From positions 62,001 to 126,000 of the forward strand of contig JANQKP010000001.1 in the NCBI GenBank assembly GCA_028281045.1: a stretch of 64,000 nucleotides of DNA, read 5' to 3'. A program made the position numbers and the translations under genes. This stretch comes from Candidatus Altimarinota bacterium (GTDB taxonomy: Bacteria; Patescibacteriota; Gracilibacteria; UM-FILTER-43-11). The notes beneath the pieces are model-generated. The model was not told where the DNA came from and made no database searches. It was given only the letters and a program-made list of their open reading frames with translations. Shown here one piece after another: positions 1-6,974 of the stretch. The first letter of the stretch is position 1. Each line of letters begins with the position of its first letter.

Positions 1-519
1 TACGAAAAGCTCAACAAAGAGCTAGAGCTTTATAGTAAAAATCTTTCTAAAAAACCACAGCTACTCGTATTTAATAAATTAGATAGCTCTATTGAAGAGC
101 TCAACGAAGAAATTCAAAAAGAGTTTAAAAAAGAGAAGCCTCTATTTATTTCAGCCGTAACCGGGGAGGGAATAGATGAATTTTTATACAAACTTAAAGA
201 TGAGGTCATTAAACTCCGTAAAAAAGAAGCCGTGGCTAAGCCAAAAGAAGCCAAAGAAAGAAAAGTCTTTAGACCGCATTTAGAAAAACAAGACACGCGT
301 AACTACACCATAGAAAAAGAAGGAGATGGATTCCGTATTAAAGGAAAACGTATAGAGCAGATTGCCATCATGACTGATATGACCCGGCGTGGAGCCATCG
401 TGCGTGTGCATGATGTACTTTCTAAAATTGGAGCTCAGAAACAAATGAAATCTATGGGCGCCCAAGAAGGGGATCCAATTTACATTGGAGAACGTAAATT
501 TGAATTCAGAGATATCTAG
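1..519 (+). CDS. obg: GTPase Obg/CgtA, C-terminal part (5' end outside window)
   Basis: Only the last 172 residues are present, reading in frame from base 1. The piece opens inside the G domain: NKLD (G4, residues 25-28) and SAVTGEG (G5, from residue 51) are visible, followed by a Lys/Glu-rich linker. From about residue 95 the OCT domain typical of Obg follows (FRPHL, then IEKEGDGFRIKGKRIEQ and MTRRGAIVRVHDVL). Obg is a ribosome-associated GTPase that acts in 50S assembly and stress control. The stop TAG shares the tetramer CTAG with the stop of the convergent arginine gene. Confidence 0.93.
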   Translation, partial: YEKLNKELELYSKNLSKKPQLLVFNKLDSSIEELNEEIQKEFKKEKPLFISAVTGEGIDEFLYKLKDEVIKLRKKEAVAKPKEAKERKVFRPHLEKQDTRNYTIEKEGDGFRIKGKRIEQIAIMTDMTRRGAIVRVHDVLSKIGAQKQMKSMGAQEGDPIYIGERKFEFRDI

Positions 520-1778
520 TGGCCTTGATAGGTATAGACCACTTTACCTTGAGGGATACCTCCATAGTCTTTAATGAATCCAGGCATATCTGCATGGCCC
601 ACCATTTCTTGAAGTGGTCCTTCTAGCTTAAAGCCGGCTTTATCGAATGAACTAGCGGCTCCATCCACCTTGGTCACAAGGCCAATCTTCTGACTCAGGG
701 CATTGGCATGGGCTTTTGCATTTTCTAAGATCATTCTTCCGTAGCCATTAGACTTTGGCCCTGCCCAATACATGCCAAGCTCAGTCCACTGATGGGCTCT
801 TGGAATAAGAGAAACTCCTCCTAGCATAGAATTTTTCACCTTCATTAAGTGATGATAGGTGATGGCTTCTTCAATTTCTTTAGGACCTCTTTGTCTAAAT
901 GGTCCTTTGGCTTGCATAAGGTCTGCAAATACGGCTTCAATAATAGGAATTTCCTCAGGTTTCACCATAGGGTGCTCGTGTTTAAACAGATCAATCACCA
1001 TCGTTCCATATCCTTTCCAGCCTAGAAGCTCTTCTCTCAAGTATCCACCGCCAAGGGCAACCCCTTTGCTGGCTTTTGGAATTACTTCCATCATAAGATT
1101 GGCTTTATTCACCATGCCACCTTGGATGGTTCCATCGTCTATTAATGGGGCTAGTTCTTCTAGGGTGAGTACAGGGAATATATTTTTGTCTTTATCCCAA
1201 ATCCCATTGGAATCACTGAGCATCACAAGCTCATTGATTCTTCCATGGGCACTTAAAATCGCTTTCATCATGTGATCTGCATTCACATTCACAAAGCCAT
1301 TCTCTGCTTGTCCGATGAATTGGTAGACGCTGAGCATGTGACTAGGATCAAATTGGTCAATGTAAACCGGTTCACCCACAAAGCCATGAGCGCCTGCATC
1401 TAAGTAACCACACTTAATGGTTGCAGGATCTTGAAAATGTATAGGCACTGAAGCAAATAAGTCGGCCAGATAAGCACGGATTTCTTTGGCTGCAGGAATA
1501 AGGGCCTGATCAATGGCTTTTTTCTCGGTATAGCGAATGCCACCCGTTTTTTTAATAGATAACTTCTTATCTTCGTAATGTTTATCAATAATAGGTCCTC
1601 CACCCACATTTAAAATGAATTTAATCCCATATCTCATGAGTTCCATCATGGTTTCGGCATCGCGCTGAAACTCTGGGGTGTTTAAGACAGATCCACTCAC
1701 TCTAAGTAAGATGGTTTTTCCAGCATACAAATCAATGTAGGCCTCTTCCTGTGGTGTGTAGTGGGGGGAACTTTGCAT
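516..1778 (-). CDS. Bifunctional N-acetylglutamate synthase/kinase (amino acid kinase + GNAT)
   Basis: 420 residues. The first about 280 residues are an amino acid kinase domain of the acetylglutamate kinase type, with LRVSGSVL at 25-32 and NVGGGP at 57-62. The last about 130 residues look like an N-acetyltransferase domain, with the acetyl-CoA loop NGYGRMILENA and upstream ELGMYW. This order matches NAGS-K fusions, which make and then phosphorylate N-acetylglutamate, the first two steps of arginine (ornithine) synthesis. No other arginine gene is in the window. The ATG at 1776-1778 has no Shine-Dalgarno sequence and lies about 20 bases past the U-tract of an attenuator whose leader peptide is rich in Arg codons. 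That arrangement independently supports an arginine role. Confidence 0.82.
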   Translation of the reverse strand: MQSSPHYTPQEEAYIDLYAGKTILLRVSGSVLNTPEFQRDAETMMELMRYGIKFILNVGGGPIIDKHYEDKKLSIKKTGGIRYTEKKAIDQALIPAAKEIRAYLADLFASVPIHFQDPATIKCGYLDAGAHGFVGEPVYIDQFDPSHMLSVYQFIGQAENGFVNVNADHMMKAILSAHGRINELVMLSDSNGIWDKDKNIFPVLTLEELAPLIDDGTIQGGMVNKANLMMEVIPKASKGVALGGGYLREELLGWKGYGTMVIDLFKHEHPMVKPEEIPIIEAVFADLMQAKGPFRQRGPKEIEEAITYHHLMKVKNSMLGGVSLIPRAHQWTELGMYWAGPKSNGYGRMILENAKAHANALSQKIGLVTKVDGAASSFDKAGFKLEGPLQEMVGHADMPGFIKDYGGIPQGKVVYTYQGH

Positions 1779-1798
1779 GGCGCGAAATTTTACATAAT

Positions 1799-1830
1799 AA
1801 AAAAAGCTCTGTCCAGTGCATGGATCAGAG
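1799..1830 (-). terminator. Intrinsic terminator of the arginine attenuator
   Basis: On the minus strand CTCTG-A-TCCA (1830-1821) pairs with TGGA-CAGAG (1815-1807) around the loop TGCAC. After one base there are seven U (1805-1799). It lies between the leader peptide and the acetylglutamate synthase/kinase start codon, so it should end transcription early when arginine is sufficient. Confidence 0.8.
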
Positions 1831-1888
1831 ACTTTGTTTCAGTTAACTTAAACTAACGCCATTTCTGACCACATGCAGAAATACGGCG
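1799..1888 (-). promoter_or_regulatory. Arginine transcription attenuator (hairpins 1:2, 2:3, 3:4)
   Basis: Reading the minus strand, segment 1 (1888-1876, overlapping the Arg codons) pairs with segment 2 (1867-1857): CGCC/GGCG and ATTTCTG/CAGAAAT with a two-base bulge. Segment 2 (1876-1864) can instead pair with segment 3 (1829-1818): GCATG/CATGC and GGTCAGA/TCTGATC, with one G-U pair and one bulged base. Segment 3 also forms the terminator stem with segment 4: CTCTG/CAGAG and TCCA/TGGA. A ribosome stalled at the Arg codons would mask segment 1, free segment 2 to pair with 3, and allow read-through. Confidence 0.82.
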
Positions 1889-1927
1889 ACGACGAGCTCC
1901 TGTGTTGATCAGTGAAATGAAGTTCAT
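1853..1927 (-). CDS. Arginine-rich leader peptide of the attenuator
   Basis: A 24-residue ORF, ATG at 1927 and TAG at 1855, encoding MNFISLINTGA-RRRR-ISACGQKWR. The four central Arg codons are CGT CGT CGC CGT (1894-1883), and a fifth Arg codon directly precedes the stop. It sits between a promoter and a terminator hairpin, upstream of the acetylglutamate synthase/kinase gene. This is the arrangement of leader peptides that sense charged tRNA(Arg) by ribosome stalling. The peptide itself probably has no function. I judge it real because the codon run, the hairpin alternatives and the downstream gene all agree. Confidence 0.82.
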   Translation of the reverse strand: MNFISLINTGARRRRISACGQKWR

Positions 1928-1947
1928 AAGTTGAATTAAGTAAGTTC

Positions 1948-1976
1948 ACTTTACCTTATATATAAAGGTAAGTCAA
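1948..1976 (-). promoter_or_regulatory. Promoter of the arginine leader, with an inverted repeat in the spacer
   Basis: Minus-strand -35 TTGACT (1976-1971), a 17-base spacer and -10 TAAAGT (1953-1948), about 20 bases before the leader ATG. The spacer holds an inverted repeat TACCTT-(7)-AAGGTA (1952-1970) that could bind a repressor or activator shared with the divergent pth gene. It does not resemble the classical ARG box. Confidence 0.5.
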
Positions 1977-1979
1977 ATA

Positions 1980-2007
1980 TTGTTTAAAGCGACATTATAG
2001 ATATAAT
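1980..2007 (+). promoter_or_regulatory. Promoter of pth, probably giving a leaderless transcript
   Basis: -10 TATAAT at 2002-2007 with a weak -35 TTGTTT at 1980-1985 (16-base spacer). The pth ATG begins at 2014, only 6 bases past the -10, so transcription would start at or next to the start codon. Confidence 0.6.
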
Positions 2008-2013
2008 ACTTGT

Positions 2014-2577
2014 ATGAAATTAATAGTGGGATTAGGAAACCCAGGGGATAAATATAAAGACACGCGTCATAACGCGGGCTTTATTGCGCTTGATGAGCTC
2101 GCTAGAGCAAATAGCCTAGAATTCAAAGCTTCTTCAAAGCATTTTGGAGATCTAGCCGAAGGCATGATCCAAAATGAGAAGGTGATTCTTTTAAAGCCTC
2201 AGACTTTTATGAATGTGTCTGGTAAAGCGGTAGCTTCTGTTTCTAATTTTTACAAAATAGATCCAGAAGACATTATTGTGCTTTTCGATGATGTGGATAT
2301 TAAAAGTGGAGAGCTGAGACTAAGAACCGAAGGCTCTGCTGGAGGACACAATGGGATTAAGTCTATTATTGCGAGCCTGGGAACTGATGCTTTTACCCGT
2401 GTGCGCATTGGAGTAGCGCCCATTCAAGAGTTTAATGGAGATTTAGCCGATTACGTCCTAGGAAGAATTTCTAAGGAAGAAGAAGGGGTTTTAATGCCTG
2501 TGATCGAAAATATTCCTTCTGTGATTGATACGATTTTAACTGAAAGCGTAGAGGTGGCTCAAAATAAATATAATTAG
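2014..2577 (+). CDS. pth: Peptidyl-tRNA hydrolase
   Basis: 187 residues, normal for the family (about 190). Begins MKLIVGLGNPG and contains TRHNAGF with the catalytic His near residue 20, the LLKPQTFMNVSG block, the catalytic Asp in LFDDVD, and GGHNGIKSI. The enzyme cleaves the ester bond of peptidyl-tRNAs dropped from ribosomes and recycles the tRNA in the cytoplasm. It is transcribed divergently from the arginine gene and followed by tRNA-Gln. The start is fixed by the conserved N-terminus and by a -10 box immediately upstream. Confidence 0.97.
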   Translation: MKLIVGLGNPGDKYKDTRHNAGFIALDELARANSLEFKASSKHFGDLAEGMIQNEKVILLKPQTFMNVSGKAVASVSNFYKIDPEDIIVLFDDVDIKSGELRLRTEGSAGGHNGIKSIIASLGTDAFTRVRIGVAPIQEFNGDLADYVLGRISKEEEGVLMPVIENIPSVIDTILTESVEVAQNKYN

Positions 2578-2578
2578 T

Positions 2579-2606
2579 TTGACACTGCCTATATTTTTGA
2601 TAATCT
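2579..2606 (+). promoter_or_regulatory. Promoter of tRNA-Gln
   Basis: Perfect -35 TTGACA at 2579-2584, beginning just after the pth stop, then a 16-base spacer and -10 TAATCT (2601-2606), about 30 bases before the tRNA. Confidence 0.55.
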
Positions 2607-2639
2607 TTTAGAGCATTTTTTTAAAAATGACCGTTTCGT

Positions 2640-2714
2640 TCGGGAGTCGCCAAGTGGTAAGGCAGCGGATTTTGGTTCCGCCATTCGGGGGTTCGAATCC
2701 CTCCTCCCGAGCCA
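2640..2714 (+). tRNA. tRNA-Gln (anticodon TTG), CCA encoded
   Basis: Acceptor stem TCGGGAG/CTCCCGA, T-arm with GGTTCGAATCC, anticodon stem GCGGA/TCCGC enclosing the loop TTTTGGT, so the anticodon is TTG. Discriminator G is followed by an encoded CCA at 2712-2714. U at position 1 is usual for bacterial tRNA-Gln. Confidence 0.95.
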
Positions 2715-2732
2715 AGCGGTTATTTTAGTATG

Positions 2733-2760
2733 TTGATTTTATAGCCTGTTGGTATAAAAT
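2733..2760 (+). promoter_or_regulatory. Promoter of the Glu-rich lipoprotein gene
   Basis: -35 TTGATT (2733-2738), 16-base spacer, -10 TAAAAT (2755-2760), about 30 bases before the ATG at 2790. Confidence 0.5.
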
Positions 2761-2789
2761 ATAGGTAATGACTAACTTTTAAATAAAAA

Positions 2790-3371
2790 ATGAAGAAACT
2801 CTCGCACTTACTCGTAGCTATTTTATTCGCGTTCACGCTTTCAGCATGCCAAACGAACACTTTAATCAGCGAACCTTTTCAAGAAGAGGCGACTGAAGAC
2901 ACAGAAACTCCTGAAGAGGCAGTAGAAGAAACAGAAACCGAAGAAGAAACTGAAGAGCCCGTAGAGGAGCCCGCTGAAGAACCCGAAGAAGATGCAGATA
3001 CTGAAGAAGAGCCTGCGACAGAAGACAAAATGCTAGACGATATTAGAGTGGATACACCAGTGAATGAACCCGCTGCTGATAATACGGCTACAGAGCCTGC
3101 TGTAGAAGAACCGGCTGAAGAACCAAAAGAAGAAGAGCCAGTGGAGGAGGTGAAAGAAATAGAGCTTAGTCCAAGATCGGCTCACTTTAAGGCAAGTTGT
3201 GAAAGAAAAGGGGGTAAATTCCTGGATGAGCATGAAGAATGTGAAAACATTGACCAATATTCTTGTAAGTACATTGGGGGGAATTACCTGAGCTGTGCCT
3301 CAGCTTGTCGCCACAACCCGGATGCTGAGATTTGTACGCTTCAGTGTGTAGAGGTTTGTGAATTGCTGTAG
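2790..3371 (+). CDS. Glu/Pro-rich lipoprotein with a Cys-rich C-terminal module
   Basis: 193 residues. A lipoprotein signal ends in the lipobox LSAC (Cys20). It is followed by about 110 residues of very acidic Glu-Pro repeats (many EEPxEE units), which should form an extended stalk. The last about 55 residues hold a Cys-rich unit with CERKGG, KYIGGNYLSCASACRH and CTLQCVEVCELL. From memory, similar GG-x(n)-C-x3-C units occur on secreted proteins of CPR bacteria. It is likely a surface-anchored protein of unknown role. It starts a run of exported-protein genes reaching to about 6965. Confidence 0.85.
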   Translation: MKKLSHLLVAILFAFTLSACQTNTLISEPFQEEATEDTETPEEAVEETETEEETEEPVEEPAEEPEEDADTEEEPATEDKMLDDIRVDTPVNEPAADNTATEPAVEEPAEEPKEEEPVEEVKEIELSPRSAHFKASCERKGGKFLDEHEECENIDQYSCKYIGGNYLSCASACRHNPDAEICTLQCVEVCELL

Positions 3372-3407
3372 CCTAGGCATCAGCCTTGCCTCCAGAGACC
3401 CTGTAAA

Positions 3408-4493
3408 ATGACACCAATGGATAAAAAACAAACAATGAAAAAAATAATCACACCTTTGATTTTATTTGCTCTTGTTATTAGCGCCACCTACTACGTAGGG
3501 GTTTCTAATGGAAGACTTAATTTTGATTTCTTTAGTAAAACAAGCGAGTTTGAAGCTGCAAACTCTGCAGCATCCACTAAAGATTTAGATTATGATGGAA
3601 TTTTAAACCAAGACCTTATGGAAGACCCAGAGCCCCTTATTAATGTGAATGAAATTGTATCTGGGGGACCTCCAAAAGATGGAATTCCACCGATTGATGA
3701 TCCTAAATATGTTTCTGTAGAAGAAGCAGAGGATTTTGTGAATGATGCGACCAATGGAATTTTAGTAAAAGTAGGTAGCAGCGCCTGGTTTTACCCCTAC
3801 AACATCATGACGTGGCATGAAATTGTAAATGATACTTTAAGAGAAGTGCCTCTTTCTATTACCTTCTGCCCACTCTGTGGAACGGGAATTGTGTTTGAAA
3901 GAACGATAGAAGATGGAACCGTACTGGACTTTGGAACTTCAGGAAAACTATGGCAATCGAACTTGGTGATGTATGATCGGCAAACCGATAGCTACTGGCC
4001 TCAGGTGACAGGAGTGGCTTCTGTTGGAAAGCTCACGGGAACAGAGCTTAAACTCTACCCAAGCTCTCTTATAGACTTTGCTTCGGTAAAAGAACAATTC
4101 CCGGAGGCTAAAGTGCTTTCAGATGACACAGGCCACTTTAGAAACTATCAGAGAAATCCATATCAAGGATACGACGATAATGAATCTGTATTTTTCCCAG
4201 TTTCAAACGAAAGCGATAGACTTCATCCAAAACAGCTGGTGTATACCCTGAGCGTAGATGGTGAGTTTAAAGCGTACCATTACGACAATATCTCAGAAGC
4301 TGGTTTAAACGGTGTGGTCAGAGATAATTTTAATGGCCATGAACTGGATATTACCGTAGGGGAAGATGGAGAAATAAACGTCTTTGATAAGACCGATAAC
4401 AAGCGTGTTATTGGCTTTATTGGCATGTGGTTCTCACATGTGGCGGTTCACCCCGATACCCCACTGTGGGTAAGTGTTGACGAGACAGAATAA
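3408..4493 (+). CDS. DUF3179-domain exported protein
   Basis: 361 residues. A signal anchor begins at the second or third Met (ATG at 3408, 3417 or 3435; no ribosome binding site decides). The body matches the DUF3179 family, with ITFCPLCGTGIVFER, DFGTSGKLWQSNLVMYDRQT, a Ser-Tyr-Trp-Pro stretch and VFFPV further on. The biochemical role of the family is not established. The CPLC pair suggests a metal or redox site. It lies within the cluster of exported proteins. Confidence 0.82.
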   Translation: MTPMDKKQTMKKIITPLILFALVISATYYVGVSNGRLNFDFFSKTSEFEAANSAASTKDLDYDGILNQDLMEDPEPLINVNEIVSGGPPKDGIPPIDDPKYVSVEEAEDFVNDATNGILVKVGSSAWFYPYNIMTWHEIVNDTLREVPLSITFCPLCGTGIVFERTIEDGTVLDFGTSGKLWQSNLVMYDRQTDSYWPQVTGVASVGKLTGTELKLYPSSLIDFASVKEQFPEAKVLSDDTGHFRNYQRNPYQGYDDNESVFFPVSNESDRLHPKQLVYTLSVDGEFKAYHYDNISEAGLNGVVRDNFNGHELDITVGEDGEINVFDKTDNKRVIGFIGMWFSHVAVHPDTPLWVSVDETE

Positions 4494-4503
4494 TTTTGTT
4501 ATA

Positions 4504-4533
4504 ATATAAGGATTCATTTTGTAATCCTTATAT
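4504..4533 (+). promoter_or_regulatory. 11-bp inverted repeat abutting the start codon of the next gene
   Basis: ATATAAGGATT (4504-4514) is a perfect inverted copy of AATCCTTATAT (4523-4533) around an 8-base loop. The second arm includes the A and T of the ATG at 4532. A TATAAT -10 (4500-4505) overlaps the left edge. It could be an operator or an mRNA hairpin that hides the start. Confidence 0.5.
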
Positions 4534-5245
4534 GAAAAGACCTCTTGTTCTTACAGCACTGCTCATTGCCTTTTTGGCTCATACAAACGCGAACTTGTAT
4601 TCAGACAATACCGCGCTTAATGTGGTGCCTTTTGAGGAGTACGAAGAGATTAAAGAGCTGAGAAAGAAAAAGCCTAAATTGCCGAGCCAAAAGCAATTCA
4701 AGGCTAGCGTTCTTGAGATCAAAACCGCTTCACTAGACTCTGAAGCGGAATTTGAAAAGCTTCTGATGGAAATCGACTCTGTGATCACAAGACCTGTGAT
4801 TAGCAGCGAAGACATAGACCGTGGATGGTACCTTGGAGGAAACCAAGAAAAGAAAATTGGAACGCCAGACCTTTGGAGTTGGACCTCTTACGGTGGTGTA
4901 GACCGCTGGATTAGCCCAGAGGCTATTGATGAACTGCTGCATGCAAGCAAAGACAACATTTGTGAGCATACAGGAGGAAGTTATGCGAGATCTTGTTTAG
5001 AAACGGAAAGCAATTGTGAATATATTCCGACTACCCAGTGTGTTTGTCCTGCAGGAACCCTTTGGACTGAAAAAGAAGGATGTCTTTTAGCAGACGAAGA
5101 AGGAGTTTTTGTAGAGATTACAAAAGCAGAGCTTTCTCGCGGTTGGTATACCGGAGAAATCTCTGAGAAAAAGAAAAATACACCAGCGCACTGGTTCTTT
5201 AATTCAGAGGCGAAAACGCCTCGTTGGCAAAACCCTACGCAGTAA
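4532..5245 (+). CDS. Secreted protein with two RGWY...W repeats and a Cys-rich middle
   Basis: 237 residues with an N-terminal signal peptide (cleavage near residue 20). Two copies of an about 35-residue repeat are visible: DRGWYLGG...KIGTPDLWSW...DRW near residues 96-130, and SRGWYTGE...KKNTPAHWFF...PRW at the C-terminus. Between them is a Cys-rich segment (CEHTGGSYARSC, TTQCVCPAGTLW, GC) like the one in the lipoprotein encoded upstream. I do not recognise the family. Its TAA stop overlaps the next ATG (TAATG), so the two genes are translationally coupled. Confidence 0.8.
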   Translation: MKRPLVLTALLIAFLAHTNANLYSDNTALNVVPFEEYEEIKELRKKKPKLPSQKQFKASVLEIKTASLDSEAEFEKLLMEIDSVITRPVISSEDIDRGWYLGGNQEKKIGTPDLWSWTSYGGVDRWISPEAIDELLHASKDNICEHTGGSYARSCLETESNCEYIPTTQCVCPAGTLWTEKEGCLLADEEGVFVEITKAELSRGWYTGEISEKKKNTPAHWFFNSEAKTPRWQNPTQ

Positions 5246-6675
5246 TGTTTAAATTCAAGTTAAAACATGGGCTTCTTGCACTGACTCTAGCATTTGCTAG
5301 CCAAATGTTTGTGCCTACTGCCTCTGCAGACCTTGGAGATGAGTACGTACGCGATTTTGGGCTTATTGTCCATCAGGCGAACCGTGAACGTGGTGTAAGC
5401 CGTGCTAAAGCCGTAGAAGTGCTGATGAAGTACTACGGACAAAACAATGTAAAAGAAAAAGCGATTACCCCTCAGTTTAAAGACGTAGATAAAGATTCTA
5501 ATGCTTACCCTTATGTAGAGCAGGCGTGTCGTCTTGAGGTATTCAAATGTAATAAGCCTTATTTCTACCCAACAGAAACGATTTCTCAAAAAGATTTCAT
5601 TTCTTGGTTTGGAGAAGTGAGATCGCTACTTCCGAACGTAGACGATAGTAAATACTCTAAGATCGAAGACGATTACATGCGTACCTGGCTTAATGCTCGT
5701 CGTAATAACTGGCTTATAACTTCTGAAATCACCTATAACACCCTTAAAGAATTCCTTTATCGCCATGAGGTGTCTTATCAACATGGGCAAACGCCATATT
5801 TCCCAGGACTTGTACTGAGTAAAAAAGACATCAATACAGATAACTTCACGTCTATTAATGGAGTGGCTAGTATTCAGGAAAAACTTTCTGGAGAAGTAAA
5901 AAGGCTTAAGTCAATTAAGAGAAAAAGCAATTCAGAGAAATACTACCTGAGCCGCATTGAAGAGTATCAAGAAGATTTCACTGAAATCCATGATTCACTT
6001 AAAGAAGCGAATCACCCTCTAAATCTACTTAAGAATCTACCAGCGGATATTAGAGCAGATATTGAAAAATATGAACTGAATGAAATCATGGGATCTTTTG
6101 CCTATGACTATTCTCACAATGCTCCTTACCGTAAGCATAACGTGACCCAAGGAGCCCTTAAAATGCAGGGGGTAGTGATTATGCCAGGCGAAGAAGCAGA
6201 CTTCATTAAACAGCTTAGTAATAATGGTTGGTCTGAATTTGTTTACGGTTACACCGTAGTAGCCGGAGTACCAACATGGGAATTTGGAGGAGGTCTATCT
6301 GGATCTTCTACAATGATCTCGCTTCCAGCATACCTGGCTGGACTAGAGCTGACCCAATTTAGCCCACACAGATTATTCTACGTGGATCTATACCCAACGG
6401 AATATATTGGGCTAGATACGACGATTTACAGACCAAGTAAAAACTTGAAAGTTAAAAACAACACCAATGATCCTGTGATCTACTACGTAGACGATAACGT
6501 AGAAGAGGAAGTGATTACGGTTTACATTATTGGAAATGCTCCATATAAAAGCCTGGAGCACATTGGACCTATTGAACTAGGAAACAGAACGTTTAAGTGG
6601 ATTCGACAATTCGAGCACTTTGATGGTACAATCACCCGTGATGAGAGAATCACTCATTACGATGCTATTCACTAA
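5245..6675 (+). CDS. Exported SLH-like and VanW-like protein
   Basis: 476 residues from the ATG at 5245. This start, 21 bases inside the longer frame, is chosen because it gives a clean signal peptide ending PTASA and a TAATG junction. An N-terminal segment (about 25-120) resembles S-layer homology repeats (QFKDVDKDSNAYPYVEQA, PTETISQKDFISWFGE). A helical middle follows. The last about 170 residues resemble a VanW domain (VVIMPGEEADF, WEFGGGLSGSSTM, GLDTTIYRPSKNLKVKNNT). The usual Cys of the VanW motif GGGLCQVST is absent here. It is probably involved in envelope structure; activity is unknown. Confidence 0.75.
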   Translation: MFKFKLKHGLLALTLAFASQMFVPTASADLGDEYVRDFGLIVHQANRERGVSRAKAVEVLMKYYGQNNVKEKAITPQFKDVDKDSNAYPYVEQACRLEVFKCNKPYFYPTETISQKDFISWFGEVRSLLPNVDDSKYSKIEDDYMRTWLNARRNNWLITSEITYNTLKEFLYRHEVSYQHGQTPYFPGLVLSKKDINTDNFTSINGVASIQEKLSGEVKRLKSIKRKSNSEKYYLSRIEEYQEDFTEIHDSLKEANHPLNLLKNLPADIRADIEKYELNEIMGSFAYDYSHNAPYRKHNVTQGALKMQGVVIMPGEEADFIKQLSNNGWSEFVYGYTVVAGVPTWEFGGGLSGSSTMISLPAYLAGLELTQFSPHRLFYVDLYPTEYIGLDTTIYRPSKNLKVKNNTNDPVIYYVDDNVEEEVITVYIIGNAPYKSLEHIGPIELGNRTFKWIRQFEHFDGTITRDERITHYDAIH

Positions 6676-6683
6676 TTAAAACC

Positions 6684-6965
6684 ATGAAGAAACTTGTACC
6701 TCTTTTCGCTGCTCTTTTTTTGCTAACCGCTTGCGGTAAAGATAAAGCTCCTGAAGAACCTGTAAAAACTATAGAGCTTAATTTCAATATGCAAACCGGT
6801 AAAATGGAAGCTGTTGAGGCTGGGAGCTCTGAAGATTCTGGAAATGAAGGTGGAGGATCTCTTGTAGTAGAAGAAGAAATTGTAGAAGAAGAACTCCCTG
6901 CACCTCCAACCATTGAATTTACAGCGCCTACTTCTGGACCGAACAGAAACGCTAGTCCACAATAA
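6684..6965 (+). CDS. Small acidic lipoprotein
   Basis: 93 residues. A lipoprotein signal with lipobox LTAC (Cys17) is followed by a low-complexity, Glu-rich and Gly/Pro-rich tail with no recognisable domain. It begins 8 bases after the VanW-like gene and probably belongs to the same transcript. Function is unknown. Confidence 0.7.
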   Translation: MKKLVPLFAALFLLTACGKDKAPEEPVKTIELNFNMQTGKMEAVEAGSSEDSGNEGGGSLVVEEEIVEEELPAPPTIEFTAPTSGPNRNASPQ

Positions 6966-6974
6966 TAAATTTTT

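Noticed and set aside
859-1275. 138-aa plus-strand frame opposite the arginine gene
   Set aside because: Antisense shadow of a well-supported enzyme; composition is that of a reversed gene and no family features are visible.
1952-1970. ARG box for an ArgR repressor in the arginine promoter
   Set aside because: The inverted repeat TACCTT/AAGGTA does not resemble the TGAAT/ATTCA-type ARG box; kept only as an unnamed operator candidate.
2880-3160. DNA repeat in the Glu-rich lipoprotein gene
   Set aside because: The repetition comes from Glu and Pro codons of a low-complexity stalk; no exact DNA unit repeats.
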